Source: Nitrospira sp.
GTDB lineage: Bacteria; Nitrospirota; Nitrospiria; Nitrospirales; Nitrospiraceae
DNA length: 64,000 nt
Direction of reading: 5' to 3'
Assembly: GCA_029194675.1 (NCBI GenBank)
Contig: JARFXP010000005.1
Location: 162,080-226,079, forward strand
In this document: positions 55,090 to 63,113 of the stretch, piece by piece
How the letters are laid out: each line of letters starts with the position of its first letter
Position numbering within the stretch: position 1 is the first letter of the stretch
Position numbers and translations under genes: made by a program
The notes under the pieces: model-generated
The model's database searches: none
Told to the model about the DNA's origin: nothing
What the model saw: the letters and a program-made list of their open reading frames with translations, nothing else

Positions 55090-55308
55090 TTATAACACAA
55101 GACAGCACGTGAAGGAAGGTGGACACGAGGAGCGATTTATTACCTCAAGGTACGTGGTGAGACACCACAACCAGGAACCCCGGTACAACACCGCTTCGAC
55201 AAACAACCGGTCGTCCTTCGCCGTCACGCCCACCGTCTCTTTGCGGCCTGGCTGTAGAGGCTCGATCTTCTCCCATTGGTCATCGCGCAGCCCGTACCAT
55301 CTCACCAT
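55090..55308 (-). pseudogene. IS5-family transposase N-terminal fragment
   Basis: The start VRWYGLRDDQWEKIEPLQPG and GVTAKDDRLFVEAVLYR match the N-terminal domain of IS5-type transposases. After GSWLW the similarity ends, so the DDE core is missing. It lies directly upstream of the giant operon in the same orientation and may contribute promoter sequence. Confidence 0.7.
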
Positions 55309-55480
55309 CCAAATGCCCTCCTTCGGCCGCTGAATAGTGAATCACACCGTCATCGCCTTGTGAATCCTGAAAATTAATTGATGACACGCCCTAAGTAGGT
55401 TGCGGAAAAACTCGCTCGCTCATCGGGTGAAACCCGTAGAAAGCAGGATTTTCTTCTGGATAGGTGGGTCGTGATAAAGG

Positions 55481-55707
55481 GGTCGGGAGTCTTTTACAAC
55501 TGCTGCACGAGCGAAGCTTGGTGTTGCAGTGTGAAGAGATGACACTGGAGGGATTTTTCCGCCGCCAGCAATTACGATAAGTCGATGAATAGACCGGCGG
55601 CCCGCACGAAATGCGGATAAAACCAGGTCAAGTGGGGGTGTTTATCCGGCGGCGTCAAAGGGGAGAGGCTTCGCCTGATGAGCCGCCGGAACACACGAAG
55701 TGCGGTT
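55481..55707. repeat. R repeat copy 4, right direct repeat next to the intact tRNA
   Basis: Partner of copy 3. Hairpin arms CCGGCGGC (55646-55653) and GCCGCCGG (55682-55689) enclose AGGCTTCGCCT (55666-55676); a separate hairpin, CCGCA-CGAAA-TGCGG, is at 55602-55616. It lies directly downstream of the tRNA-Thr 3' end, the expected place for an attachment-site arm. Confidence 0.85.
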
Positions 55708-55783
55708 TGGAGCCGGCGACCCGGATTGAACGGGCGACCTGCGGTTTACGAAACCGCTGCTCTACCAACTGAGCTACGCCGGC
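55708..55783 (-). tRNA. tRNA-Thr(CGT), intact, CCA encoded
   Basis: 76 nt. The acceptor stem GCCGGCG/CGCCGGC (7 bp), D-arm GCTC...GAGC, anticodon arm GCGGT-TTCGTAA-ACCGC and T-arm GCCCG-TTCAATC-CGGGT all pair. Anticodon CGT reads ACG codons. Discriminator T followed by CCA. Its 3' half is the integration target of the whole island; the intact copy is at the right border, reconstituted by the last integration. Confidence 0.95.
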
Positions 55784-55827
55784 ACCTTGGCGAAACAGAG
55801 GAAAGACAGGATGAGGCTCCGTTCCGC

Positions 55828-55856
55828 ATGATAACGGCCACCGGCGAGCCTGTCAA
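55828..55856 (-). promoter_or_regulatory. Promoter of tRNA-Thr
   Basis: On the minus strand a consensus TTGACA (55856-55851) and TATCAT (55833-55828) are separated by exactly 17 bp. Transcription would start about 40 bp before the tRNA 5' end. This is the strongest promoter-like sequence in the window. Confidence 0.75.
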
Positions 55857-55888
55857 TGAAGCGAATCGACATCGTCTGATGCGCTAGC

Positions 55889-56074
55889 CCGCATTATTCA
55901 TGACAGTTCGTCGCGAAATCGCCAAGCCGCGTCGTGAGACCGGCGCGTGGAGCACGGAGGACCTGAGGCGTACTCGTGCAGTACGTCGAAGGTCCGAGGG
56001 GCGAGCCCGCCGGCCGAAGGCTCGTCGGAACAGCAGATCGGCGATTGCAGCAGAAGTGTTCATGAATAGTGCGG
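55889..56074. repeat. 186-bp inverted-repeat element
   Basis: CCGCATTATTCATGA at 55889-55903 and TCATGAATAGTGCGG at 56060-56074 are inverted repeats (14 of 15). Inside is a nested hairpin: GGACCT (55959-55964) with AGGTCC (55990-55995), and CGTACT (55969-55974) with AGTACG (55980-55985). Non-coding. It abuts the stop of the caspase-like gene. Confidence 0.6.
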
Positions 56075-56075
56075 T

Positions 56076-58082
56076 CTAGGGACCAATAGGCTTTGGATTT
56101 GGAGCTGGACCAACAGAGTCGGCTGACGGCTCAGGTTGTCGGGGCGTGGGAACCGGCTTCGGGTTATTGCCTCTCGCCACCGGATGTATTCGCACCATGC
56201 CTCCCCGTCCGGTTCCGGGCAAACAGAGCGCATCTTGCTTGTTCCCGAATTGTTCACTAGCCACACGCGCCGCCTGGCCTCGAGCATATGTACAGAGTTC
56301 GCCGGCGATGACCGTCCCGTCTCGATCCACATCGGCAACGCCTTGCAACCCTCTGAGAAGATGGTACGTAAACAACCCGTGCTTACCTTCGTCATACGCA
56401 TGCGCTTCCTGCAGGCTTCGATTGCCCACCATCCACATTTCCACATCTTTCCTTGCCTCGCTGACAGGTGATTCCCAGGCAGGCGAGGGGATGTCGACAA
56501 GAGCGGCACCCGGAGCGGGGTCCATCGAGACGTCAAACATCAGAATAGCCCGTCGGATTGGAAGTCGGTAGAGAACTTCCTGTAGCCGGACGAGGGAATA
56601 GAGCTGATTTGCCCCGGAGAGTGTCCCATTATACGGCACGAGCGAGATCGCACCGGTCCCGGCCTCTACCAGTGCTCGTCCGGCAAAAAATACATAGACA
56701 ACGGTCTCCCGGTCCACCTTCTTTCCAAGCCATCGTTCAAACGTGTCCTCCAAATCCCGTACGAGCGCTTGTCGATCGAGCAATATTCGTATGCGTTCGC
56801 CGGGGACACCGCAGATGATACGCAAATATTCGGCCATGACTTCTGCATCATGGCGGGCATACTTGACCGCCGGAACCTGTTCGTCTCGAAACGTCCCGAC
56901 GCCGATCGAAATAATGACGGCTTTCGGCTGAGTGAACGCCGCCAGTGAAGTCGGCATGGTATCGACATCCGGAACCAACGCCAGGTCGATGGCTCTTGGT
57001 TTGACCCCAAACGTAAATGTCTTGGGCGGGGGAACGGAGGCCACCGGGCTACTCGTCCTCAAATTCAACGTCAATTCTCCATGAAGGTCTTCTTGGGATG
57101 CCGTCACCCGTTGGGTGATCGAGGTGCGTTTGCTCTCTCCCGGTTTGAGGATGCCGATTTGGACTTCCGGGGGAAACAAGGCGTCCAGGTGAGCTTTTCC
57201 TTCAGTCGTGACGGTCACGTCCTTTGCTTCTCCTATTCCCTCGTTCTTCACTTCGATTTCGATCGTGAGGGATTCGTTCGGCTGAAGGAATTGGTCTCGA
57301 TTCTCATCCCGGATGATGGCACGAAAACTCAGCTGAGCCGGTGCGGTCGAAGCGCCCTGCGGCGGTTCCGCCGCTGTCTCGACCGCTGTAGGAACCGACG
57401 TGACGGCTCCCGTTGTCGGTGCCGCCATTGGAACCCCAGCGTCTTTTTGAGCTGCGTATTCTCGGATCTGCACGGATTGCGCGATCTGTTGAGCCAGCTC
57501 GTTGTTCGCCGAATCGATCGCGTCCTGAACAATCCCCTCCAAGCCCGTTACCTGACAGGGCTGTTCCCCGACCGTCACCGTACCACGGCCGGCACCTTCG
57601 AGTTTTTTACTAAAGAGCACCGTTCTGTCTCTTGCCAAGAACGCCATCTCAATTCCCACCGTCGCCGTCGCCGGGTATGTTCCTTGTGTTTGCTTTGGAG
57701 CCGCAAGCTCTATCCGCCTCAGTCCTACTCCGACCTCAATCACGTCGCCTGTCTCGATGGTATCATCAGTCTGGGTCTGGGCCGCGATACCGGTAAAGAC
57801 TTCCGTCAACTTCTTAGGGACAGAGGCGACAACCATGTCCGCCAGAGCGAATGATCTCGTTTCACCACAACCGTCCAGGTATGGCACTTCAGCCGTGGTC
57901 ACGCTCGGTGAGAACCAGATGACTGGCCTCAAGGGAATCGGTTGGGAATTGGCCGGCCCCTTCCCCCGTTTGAGTAGGGAACAGCCGACACCTGACAGGG
58001 CGAGTGCCAGCACAAGATAGAAAGAGATGAAGCGGCGCCATGGCGGAAAATTGACGGTCAGCATGGGTTGCAGCTTGGTCAC
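56076..58082 (-). CDS. Lipoprotein with an inactive caspase-like domain
   Basis: 668 residues. The signal ends in a lipobox (LALALSGVGC), so the protein is probably membrane-anchored and periplasmic. Residues about 250-360 form a CARDB-like beta domain (NESLTIEIEVKNEGIGEAKD). From about 385 a caspase-like fold is visible (AVIISIGVGTFRDEQVPAVKYARHDAEVM, then GERIRILLDRQA). Active caspase-like proteases have a GHG loop and a DAC loop; here they read FFAGRAL and MFDVSMD, so His is Arg and Cys is Ser. The C-terminus is proline-rich. A pseudoenzyme binding role is likely. The GTG at 58082 or the ATG at 58064 may start it. Confidence 0.75.
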   Translation of the reverse strand: MTKLQPMLTVNFPPWRRFISFYLVLALALSGVGCSLLKRGKGPANSQPIPLRPVIWFSPSVTTAEVPYLDGCGETRSFALADMVVASVPKKLTEVFTGIAAQTQTDDTIETGDVIEVGVGLRRIELAAPKQTQGTYPATATVGIEMAFLARDRTVLFSKKLEGAGRGTVTVGEQPCQVTGLEGIVQDAIDSANNELAQQIAQSVQIREYAAQKDAGVPMAAPTTGAVTSVPTAVETAAEPPQGASTAPAQLSFRAIIRDENRDQFLQPNESLTIEIEVKNEGIGEAKDVTVTTEGKAHLDALFPPEVQIGILKPGESKRTSITQRVTASQEDLHGELTLNLRTSSPVASVPPPKTFTFGVKPRAIDLALVPDVDTMPTSLAAFTQPKAVIISIGVGTFRDEQVPAVKYARHDAEVMAEYLRIICGVPGERIRILLDRQALVRDLEDTFERWLGKKVDRETVVYVFFAGRALVEAGTGAISLVPYNGTLSGANQLYSLVRLQEVLYRLPIRRAILMFDVSMDPAPGAALVDIPSPAWESPVSEARKDVEMWMVGNRSLQEAHAYDEGKHGLFTYHLLRGLQGVADVDRDGTVIAGELCTYARGQAARVASEQFGNKQDALCLPGTGRGGMVRIHPVARGNNPKPVPTPRQPEPSADSVGPAPNPKPIGP

Positions 58083-58157
58083 CTTGTGGTTATACCGAAT
58101 TCACCCCGGCGTCACAACCGAGGATGACGCGCTGACAGCCCGTTTTCCCTCGGCTAC

Positions 58158-58468
58158 CAGGATGCTGAAAAAGTCCGCCAGCGGCGTTCCCTGCCTTCGC
58201 CGGAACGGCTTCGCGCAGGCAGGTCGCATCACTCAGCGGCTCAACGCACCACCGGGCAAGAGCTGCCTGGGCAGCTCGGGGCGGGCCGGGTGAGAAAGCA
58301 TACGCCGCGCCCAAGACACTGGGCGCTCACCGACTCGCGCCCGTCCGCAAACGTGACGCTCATTATTCTTCGCCGCGCGGACCTCGCTGCGGCCGCACCT
58401 GCGGAGAGGCGCGTCTCGGCGCGAAGGGGTTCGGGCAGGTGAGAACAGCGGCCTTTTTGAGCATCCTG
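58158..58468. repeat. 311-bp element with CAGGATGCT...AAAAAG inverted ends
   Basis: Left end CAGGATGCTGAAAAAG (58158 on) and right end CTTTTTGAGCATCCTG (ending 58468) are inverted repeats, 18 of 20 matching over the full arms. The GC-rich interior has no gene. Together with flanks it fills the 470-bp space between the caspase-like gene and ubiA. A shorter relative lies at 62224-62350. Confidence 0.6.
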
Positions 58469-58555
58469 AAGGTATTCTGGCGTTGGCACTGTACCTAGTT
58501 CCAGCTATATTATCGGCATCAACCGAGTTTCTCCGCAGCCTGCTAAGGTCGCCTC

Positions 58556-59446
58556 ATGTCCAGTCCGTCAGGATCACCTTCTCCTTCCTCTGGGATTCCT
58601 TGGTCGGCTCTTGCCCGATTGATCCGACTGCCGAACCAGACCGGTACCTATCTCTTACTCCTGCCCACGATGTGGGGGTTGGTACTGGCCGACCGTGGGA
58701 TTCCCCCACTCCATCTATTAGTCATTTTCATCGCCGGATCGTTCTTAATGCGGAGCGCGGGTGTGATCATGAACGATTTGGCGGATCAATCATTCGACCG
58801 GCAAGTCACTCGTACCAAAACTCGTCCCTTGGCCTCAGGTGAGATATCCCGACGCCATGCGGTGCTGCTGCTCAGCCTGCTCCTTATCGTGGCGGTAAGC
58901 CTCCTGTTTTTCCTTCGGCCTATCGTGACCTGGCTTGCGCCAATCGCGTTCGTGCTCGCAGCCCTCTACCCATACTCCAAACGATGGATTCACATCCCGC
59001 AAGCCATGCTTGGCATCGCGTTTGGCTGGGGAACGGTCATGGCATGGGCTGCGGTGCGAGGGCAATTGGATGCACCGGTCTGGTGTCTCTTTGGAGCAAC
59101 GGCCGCATGGGCCCTGGCCTATGACACAATCTACGCGATCCAGGATCAGGAGGATGATCGTCGCATTGGAGTCAAGTCGGCCGCGCTATACCTCGGGTCT
59201 TCCGTTCATCAAGGAGTGGGCTTGGCGTTCGGTGTCATGCTGACCTTCTTGACCGCAGCAGGGTGGCTCGCTGAGCTGGGATGGCCATATTACGCGGCTC
59301 TCTCCGGCGTGGCGGTATTTTTTCTGCTTCAGATCGGCCGGCTGCGAAGGCCGATGACACCGACTCACGCATTTGACATGTTCCGGAAGCACGTATGGGT
59401 CGGTCTCGCGATACTCGCCGGACTCCTTGCGGGGGTGTTGACCTAA
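58556..59446 (+). CDS. UbiA-family prenyltransferase
   Basis: 296 residues with eight or nine hydrophobic segments. Both Asp-rich prenyl-diphosphate motifs are present: NDLADQSFDRQVTRTKTRPLASG (NDxxDxxxD) and DTIYAIQDQEDD (DxxxDxxxD). The family condenses polyprenyl chains onto aromatic acceptors; similarity is to 4-hydroxybenzoate octaprenyltransferase, but in a menaquinone-based organism an MqnP-like role is also possible. The gene is alone on the plus strand. Downstream, 59447-59584 carries short repeat-like sequence only. Confidence 0.88.
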   Translation: MSSPSGSPSPSSGIPWSALARLIRLPNQTGTYLLLLPTMWGLVLADRGIPPLHLLVIFIAGSFLMRSAGVIMNDLADQSFDRQVTRTKTRPLASGEISRRHAVLLLSLLLIVAVSLLFFLRPIVTWLAPIAFVLAALYPYSKRWIHIPQAMLGIAFGWGTVMAWAAVRGQLDAPVWCLFGATAAWALAYDTIYAIQDQEDDRRIGVKSAALYLGSSVHQGVGLAFGVMLTFLTAAGWLAELGWPYYAALSGVAVFFLLQIGRLRRPMTPTHAFDMFRKHVWVGLAILAGLLAGVLT

Positions 59447-59584
59447 CGGGCTACGGAAGACCTCGATGTGTGTGCTTCGACAGGCTCAGCACGATCGGTA
59501 AGCCCCACTCCATTCAATGTTCAATGACCACCCCGTTCGTCCTGAGGCGCTTGAAGGATGAACGGCCGGCTTTTCCGCATCCTG

Positions 59585-60610
59585 CTAAGGCTTTTCGGTC
59601 GGCTTCTGCACGACAGGCTCCGCCTTGGGGGCACGTAACGTGGCGACATACATGGTCACGGCCTTCGCGTCCGCATCATTCAGTCCCAATGCCGGCATAC
59701 GCGTGTGTGTATCCATAGCCTGTGGATTCTTCAGCCAGCGATAAATCCAGGTCGCGTTCAGCCGAAATCCTGCTCGATCCAAGGCAGGGCCGATCTTGCC
59801 ACCCTCGCCGGCAAGATTGTGGCACCCGTTGCAGCCATATTTATTTTCGTAGAGTCTTTTCCCGCGATCGGCCAATTTTGCAGCTTCCGCTGGCTTGACG
59901 GTCAGATCCGGCCTTGGAATACTGACCCCCTTGCCCGGTCTGGTGGAGAAGTTGTTGAGTGCAACCTGTGCCGCATCCATCTCTTTCTTGGCTTGCACCA
60001 TCGCCGCTTGTTCAGCCGCATAGGCGGATTCATCTACGTCCACGTCTTTCTTCAACTGCTCACTCTTCCGCTCGGCTTCGTCGCTCGCTTTCTTCTCCGC
60101 CGCTTCATAGGCCTGTTTGGCCTGATCAAACTTGGCCTGGGCGGTCTTCAGCCCTTCTTCAAGCGAGGTCTTGCGCGCCGCGACATTAAACTCCATCTTC
60201 ATCCCGTGCAACGTGCGCACGTGCCCGACGATCGCCCAAATTTCATCCTCAGACAATGTATATTTGAACGTCGGCATCGTCGGAACCGCAAAGTCGTCGT
60301 CTCCGATCGGATCGCCACCCTCCTCGCTCGTGTCCAACATGTCGCGTGAAATCGTACTGAAGAGGTCCTCGTCCTTGAACGTCCCCATTTCGGATTTGTT
60401 GGACAGATCTTTCGGTTTCGGATCCGGCATGGCCGACCAATTAAACCCTTGGTTTTGCTTACCGCTTTCACCGTGACAGTCACTGCAATAGTGAGTATAG
60501 AGCTCGTGTCCCCGCTTCTCTTGCTCGTTCGCGCACCCAGCCGTGATCAAGGTTGCGCCCCCCACTACCCCAACCAACAACCCAATGACACTTAGCCGTG
60601 CCGCCTTCAT
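59585..60610 (-). CDS. Dihaem c-type cytochrome lipoprotein with central coiled coil
   Basis: 341 residues from the ATG at 60610. A lipobox (LITAGC, Cys26) suggests a membrane-anchored periplasmic protein. First haem motif CSDCH at 42-46 with a distal Met region (MPTMPTFKYTLSE). Residues about 145-215 are an Ala/Lys/Glu-rich coiled coil (KFDQAKQAYEAAEKKASDEA). The second haem motif CNGCH is near 265, with MPALGLND as its Met ligand region. The two cytochrome domains are thus held apart by a helical spacer. It follows the NxrC-like gene after 2 bp and is last in the cluster. Confidence 0.85.
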   Translation of the reverse strand: MKAARLSVIGLLVGVVGGATLITAGCANEQEKRGHELYTHYCSDCHGESGKQNQGFNWSAMPDPKPKDLSNKSEMGTFKDEDLFSTISRDMLDTSEEGGDPIGDDDFAVPTMPTFKYTLSEDEIWAIVGHVRTLHGMKMEFNVAARKTSLEEGLKTAQAKFDQAKQAYEAAEKKASDEAERKSEQLKKDVDVDESAYAAEQAAMVQAKKEMDAAQVALNNFSTRPGKGVSIPRPDLTVKPAEAAKLADRGKRLYENKYGCNGCHNLAGEGGKIGPALDRAGFRLNATWIYRWLKNPQAMDTHTRMPALGLNDADAKAVTMYVATLRAPKAEPVVQKPTEKP

Positions 60611-60612
60611 GC

Positions 60613-61440
60613 TCACTGCCCTTTCTTGAGTTTTCTGATCAGGACAAACTGAAACCCCAAGGCCAATGCAACGGCTACCGCCGCGTACATATAGCTGGAA
60701 TAGTCCGGCGGCGCATCGGCTCGGAAATACCACCAGGACGAGACGGCTTTTTGAGATCCCTTTTCGACCAACTCACCCGCGGCATCTTTTCGTCCGTCCC
60801 ACACCGCAAAGGCGATGCTGATAAATTGCCCCGGTGTAATTTGAACATCTTCATCGGGATGTTCGTTCGAGAGATTGCGGGAAAAGACTATCTTCCAGGT
60901 GCCGTTTGAGTAGGCGCCTTTTGCGTTCACGTCTTGATGCACTTGCGGCTTCAACGTGCCGAAGCCTTTCGCACTCATATCGACGGCCTTGTTCGCCTTA
61001 TTCTTCCAAAACCAAATGTTGACCGGTCCACCTTCCACCTGCAGCATCGGTTGTCCATGGGCAAAATGTGCCTTCTTGTCCCCAACCATGAATTCGAGCG
61101 CCGCGCCATCGTCCGGATCTTGAGTGGGATCGGCATATTCCAGGAGAAATGCGACCTGTTTCCCGTCGTGCAACGCACGCACGGACACGTCTTTGACTGT
61201 GACTTCTTGAATCCGGTTCGGCCAATGCACCTGTGGCGACATTGGGAAAGACGCCGGTGCCGCGCTGCTCCAGGCTGCGGCGTTTGGATCGTCAAGGGGC
61301 AACCCGCCGGTCACGAGCGCGGCCCGAACCGCCACGCTCTCTTGGGCAACGCTGAACGGTGCGCCGCAGAGGACCATGACCACGATTACTGCCGCCCCAC
61401 CCCGCAGAACCTGCTTCATTATCTGATTCACCGGCTTCAT
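60613..61440 (-). CDS. NxrC-like haem-binding gamma subunit
   Basis: 275 residues: an N-terminal signal segment (GGAAVIVVMVLCGAPFSVA), a beta-rich domain of the ethylbenzene dehydrogenase gamma/NarI-like periplasmic type (VTVKDVSVRALHDGKQVAFLLEYAD, GPVNIWFWKN, TWKIVFSRNL, GQFISIAFAVWDG) and a C-terminal membrane helix (MYAAVAVALALGFQFVLI). Such subunits bind one b-type haem and carry electrons out of DMSO-reductase-family enzymes such as nitrite oxidoreductase. No catalytic alpha or beta subunit is visible here, so partnership is inferred. It lies within an operon of c-type cytochromes. Confidence 0.72.
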   Translation of the reverse strand: MKPVNQIMKQVLRGGAAVIVVMVLCGAPFSVAQESVAVRAALVTGGLPLDDPNAAAWSSAAPASFPMSPQVHWPNRIQEVTVKDVSVRALHDGKQVAFLLEYADPTQDPDDGAALEFMVGDKKAHFAHGQPMLQVEGGPVNIWFWKNKANKAVDMSAKGFGTLKPQVHQDVNAKGAYSNGTWKIVFSRNLSNEHPDEDVQITPGQFISIAFAVWDGRKDAAGELVEKGSQKAVSSWWYFRADAPPDYSSYMYAAVAVALALGFQFVLIRKLKKGQ

Positions 61441-61492
61441 GCTGGCCTCGTTCTCCCTACACCACTCACTCCCTCCACGCTATTCCTCTCCC

Positions 61493-62209
<717 letters not shown>

Positions 62210-62223
62210 ACGTTCCTCCCTAG

Positions 62224-62350
62224 CAGGATGTTGAAAAGGTCCTCCACCAGCTGCGTTCTCACATCGCGCAGAGGCTCAACGTACGACAAAAAGTACGCTT
62301 CGCCTCTTTGCTCGTTGCGGTCTTGCTGGAAGGCCATTTTGAACATCCTG
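62224..62350. repeat. 127-bp relative of the CAGGATG inverted-repeat element
   Basis: Left end CAGGATGTTGAAAAGG at 62224 and right end ATTTTGAACATCCTG ending at 62350 are imperfect inverted repeats and resemble the ends at 58158 and 58468. It fills the gap between two cytochrome genes of one operon. A single matching end, TTTTCCGCATCCTG, is at 59570-59583. Confidence 0.55.
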
Positions 62351-62359
62351 ACAATGTGC

Positions 62360-62986
62360 TCATTGATTCCGTGATCCATCGGCGACCAACGAAGATTCCG
62401 CTGCTTTGACAGGAGCTGATGGAGCCTGGCCCGGTATTTCGAGTTCCGATGCGCTGATGGAGATCGGCTCCCCGCTCATCTGTTGTAGAAACGCGATGAC
62501 GGCCAAAATTTCATTCTTCGAGAGTCCGATCGGATCCTTGTTGATAGCGGGCATCGTGGCCGGATATTCCTTCGGCACCCCTCCATGCCGATAGTCCTGA
62601 TACACGAACGCCTGCGGATCCGTCAAACTTTCATAGAGGAACCCCCGGCTCAATTTTGCACCGATCCCCTTCAAATCCGGGCAACGCGCCGATTCACTTG
62701 GGCCAATGGAATGGCACAGAGCACATTGGCCTTTGCTGAAAAACACTGTCTGCCCGATGGCCGCGATGTCGGTCGGGGTCTTGATACTGGCGATGTCGAT
62801 CTTTTCCTCGGCTGGAGGGAGGGAGGCCATCTGCGGCACTGCGAGGCACGTGAGCGAAAACAACCCAAGCACGATGGCAACAAATCCCGTGACTCTGATA
62901 AATGTCGCCTTGATAAAGAGGAGGATCAGAATCCCGAATCCGACAATACCAAGAGCAATCAATTGTAGTTGTGCGACTTCACTCAT
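62360..62986 (-). CDS. Membrane-anchored monohaem cytochrome c
   Basis: 208 residues from the ATG at 62986. Two N-terminal hydrophobic segments (QLIALGIVGFGILILLFI, VTGFVAIVLGLFSLTCLAV) anchor a cytochrome c domain with CALCH near residue 87 and a Met ligand region YPATMPAINKD. The C-terminal tail is low-complexity. It is the gene next to the bd-like oxidase and likely its electron donor or subunit. Confidence 0.85.
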   Translation of the reverse strand: MSEVAQLQLIALGIVGFGILILLFIKATFIRVTGFVAIVLGLFSLTCLAVPQMASLPPAEEKIDIASIKTPTDIAAIGQTVFFSKGQCALCHSIGPSESARCPDLKGIGAKLSRGFLYESLTDPQAFVYQDYRHGGVPKEYPATMPAINKDPIGLSKNEILAVIAFLQQMSGEPISISASELEIPGQAPSAPVKAAESSLVADGSRNQ

Positions 62987-63113
62987 GGGTCCTCGAATGT
63001 TAAGTGCCGAGTGCTCGCCTCGCACGCCTCGCGGACTCGTCGACGCGGGCTGAACGGGCGAAGCGGGCTGAGTGCTGCGTTTTAGACCTAAAACTCACAA
63101 TTCAAAACTCTCT

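Larger units (their letters stand above)
25357..55752. mobile_element. Composite tRNA-Thr(CGT) genomic island, tandem array of integrated modules
   Basis: The 3' half of tRNA-Thr(CGT), whose intact copy is at 55708-55783, recurs at 25357, 29773, 31533, 37661, 40425 and 44019, always in the same orientation. Tyrosine recombinases that target tRNA genes leave exactly such 3'-end direct repeats. Two decayed integrase 3' ends lie directly before the copies at 37661 and 40425. The cargo differs in base composition and content from both flanks: toxin-antitoxin genes, IS elements, pseudogenes and giant orphan genes. No intact integrase is visible, so the array is probably not self-mobile. Confidence 0.82.
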
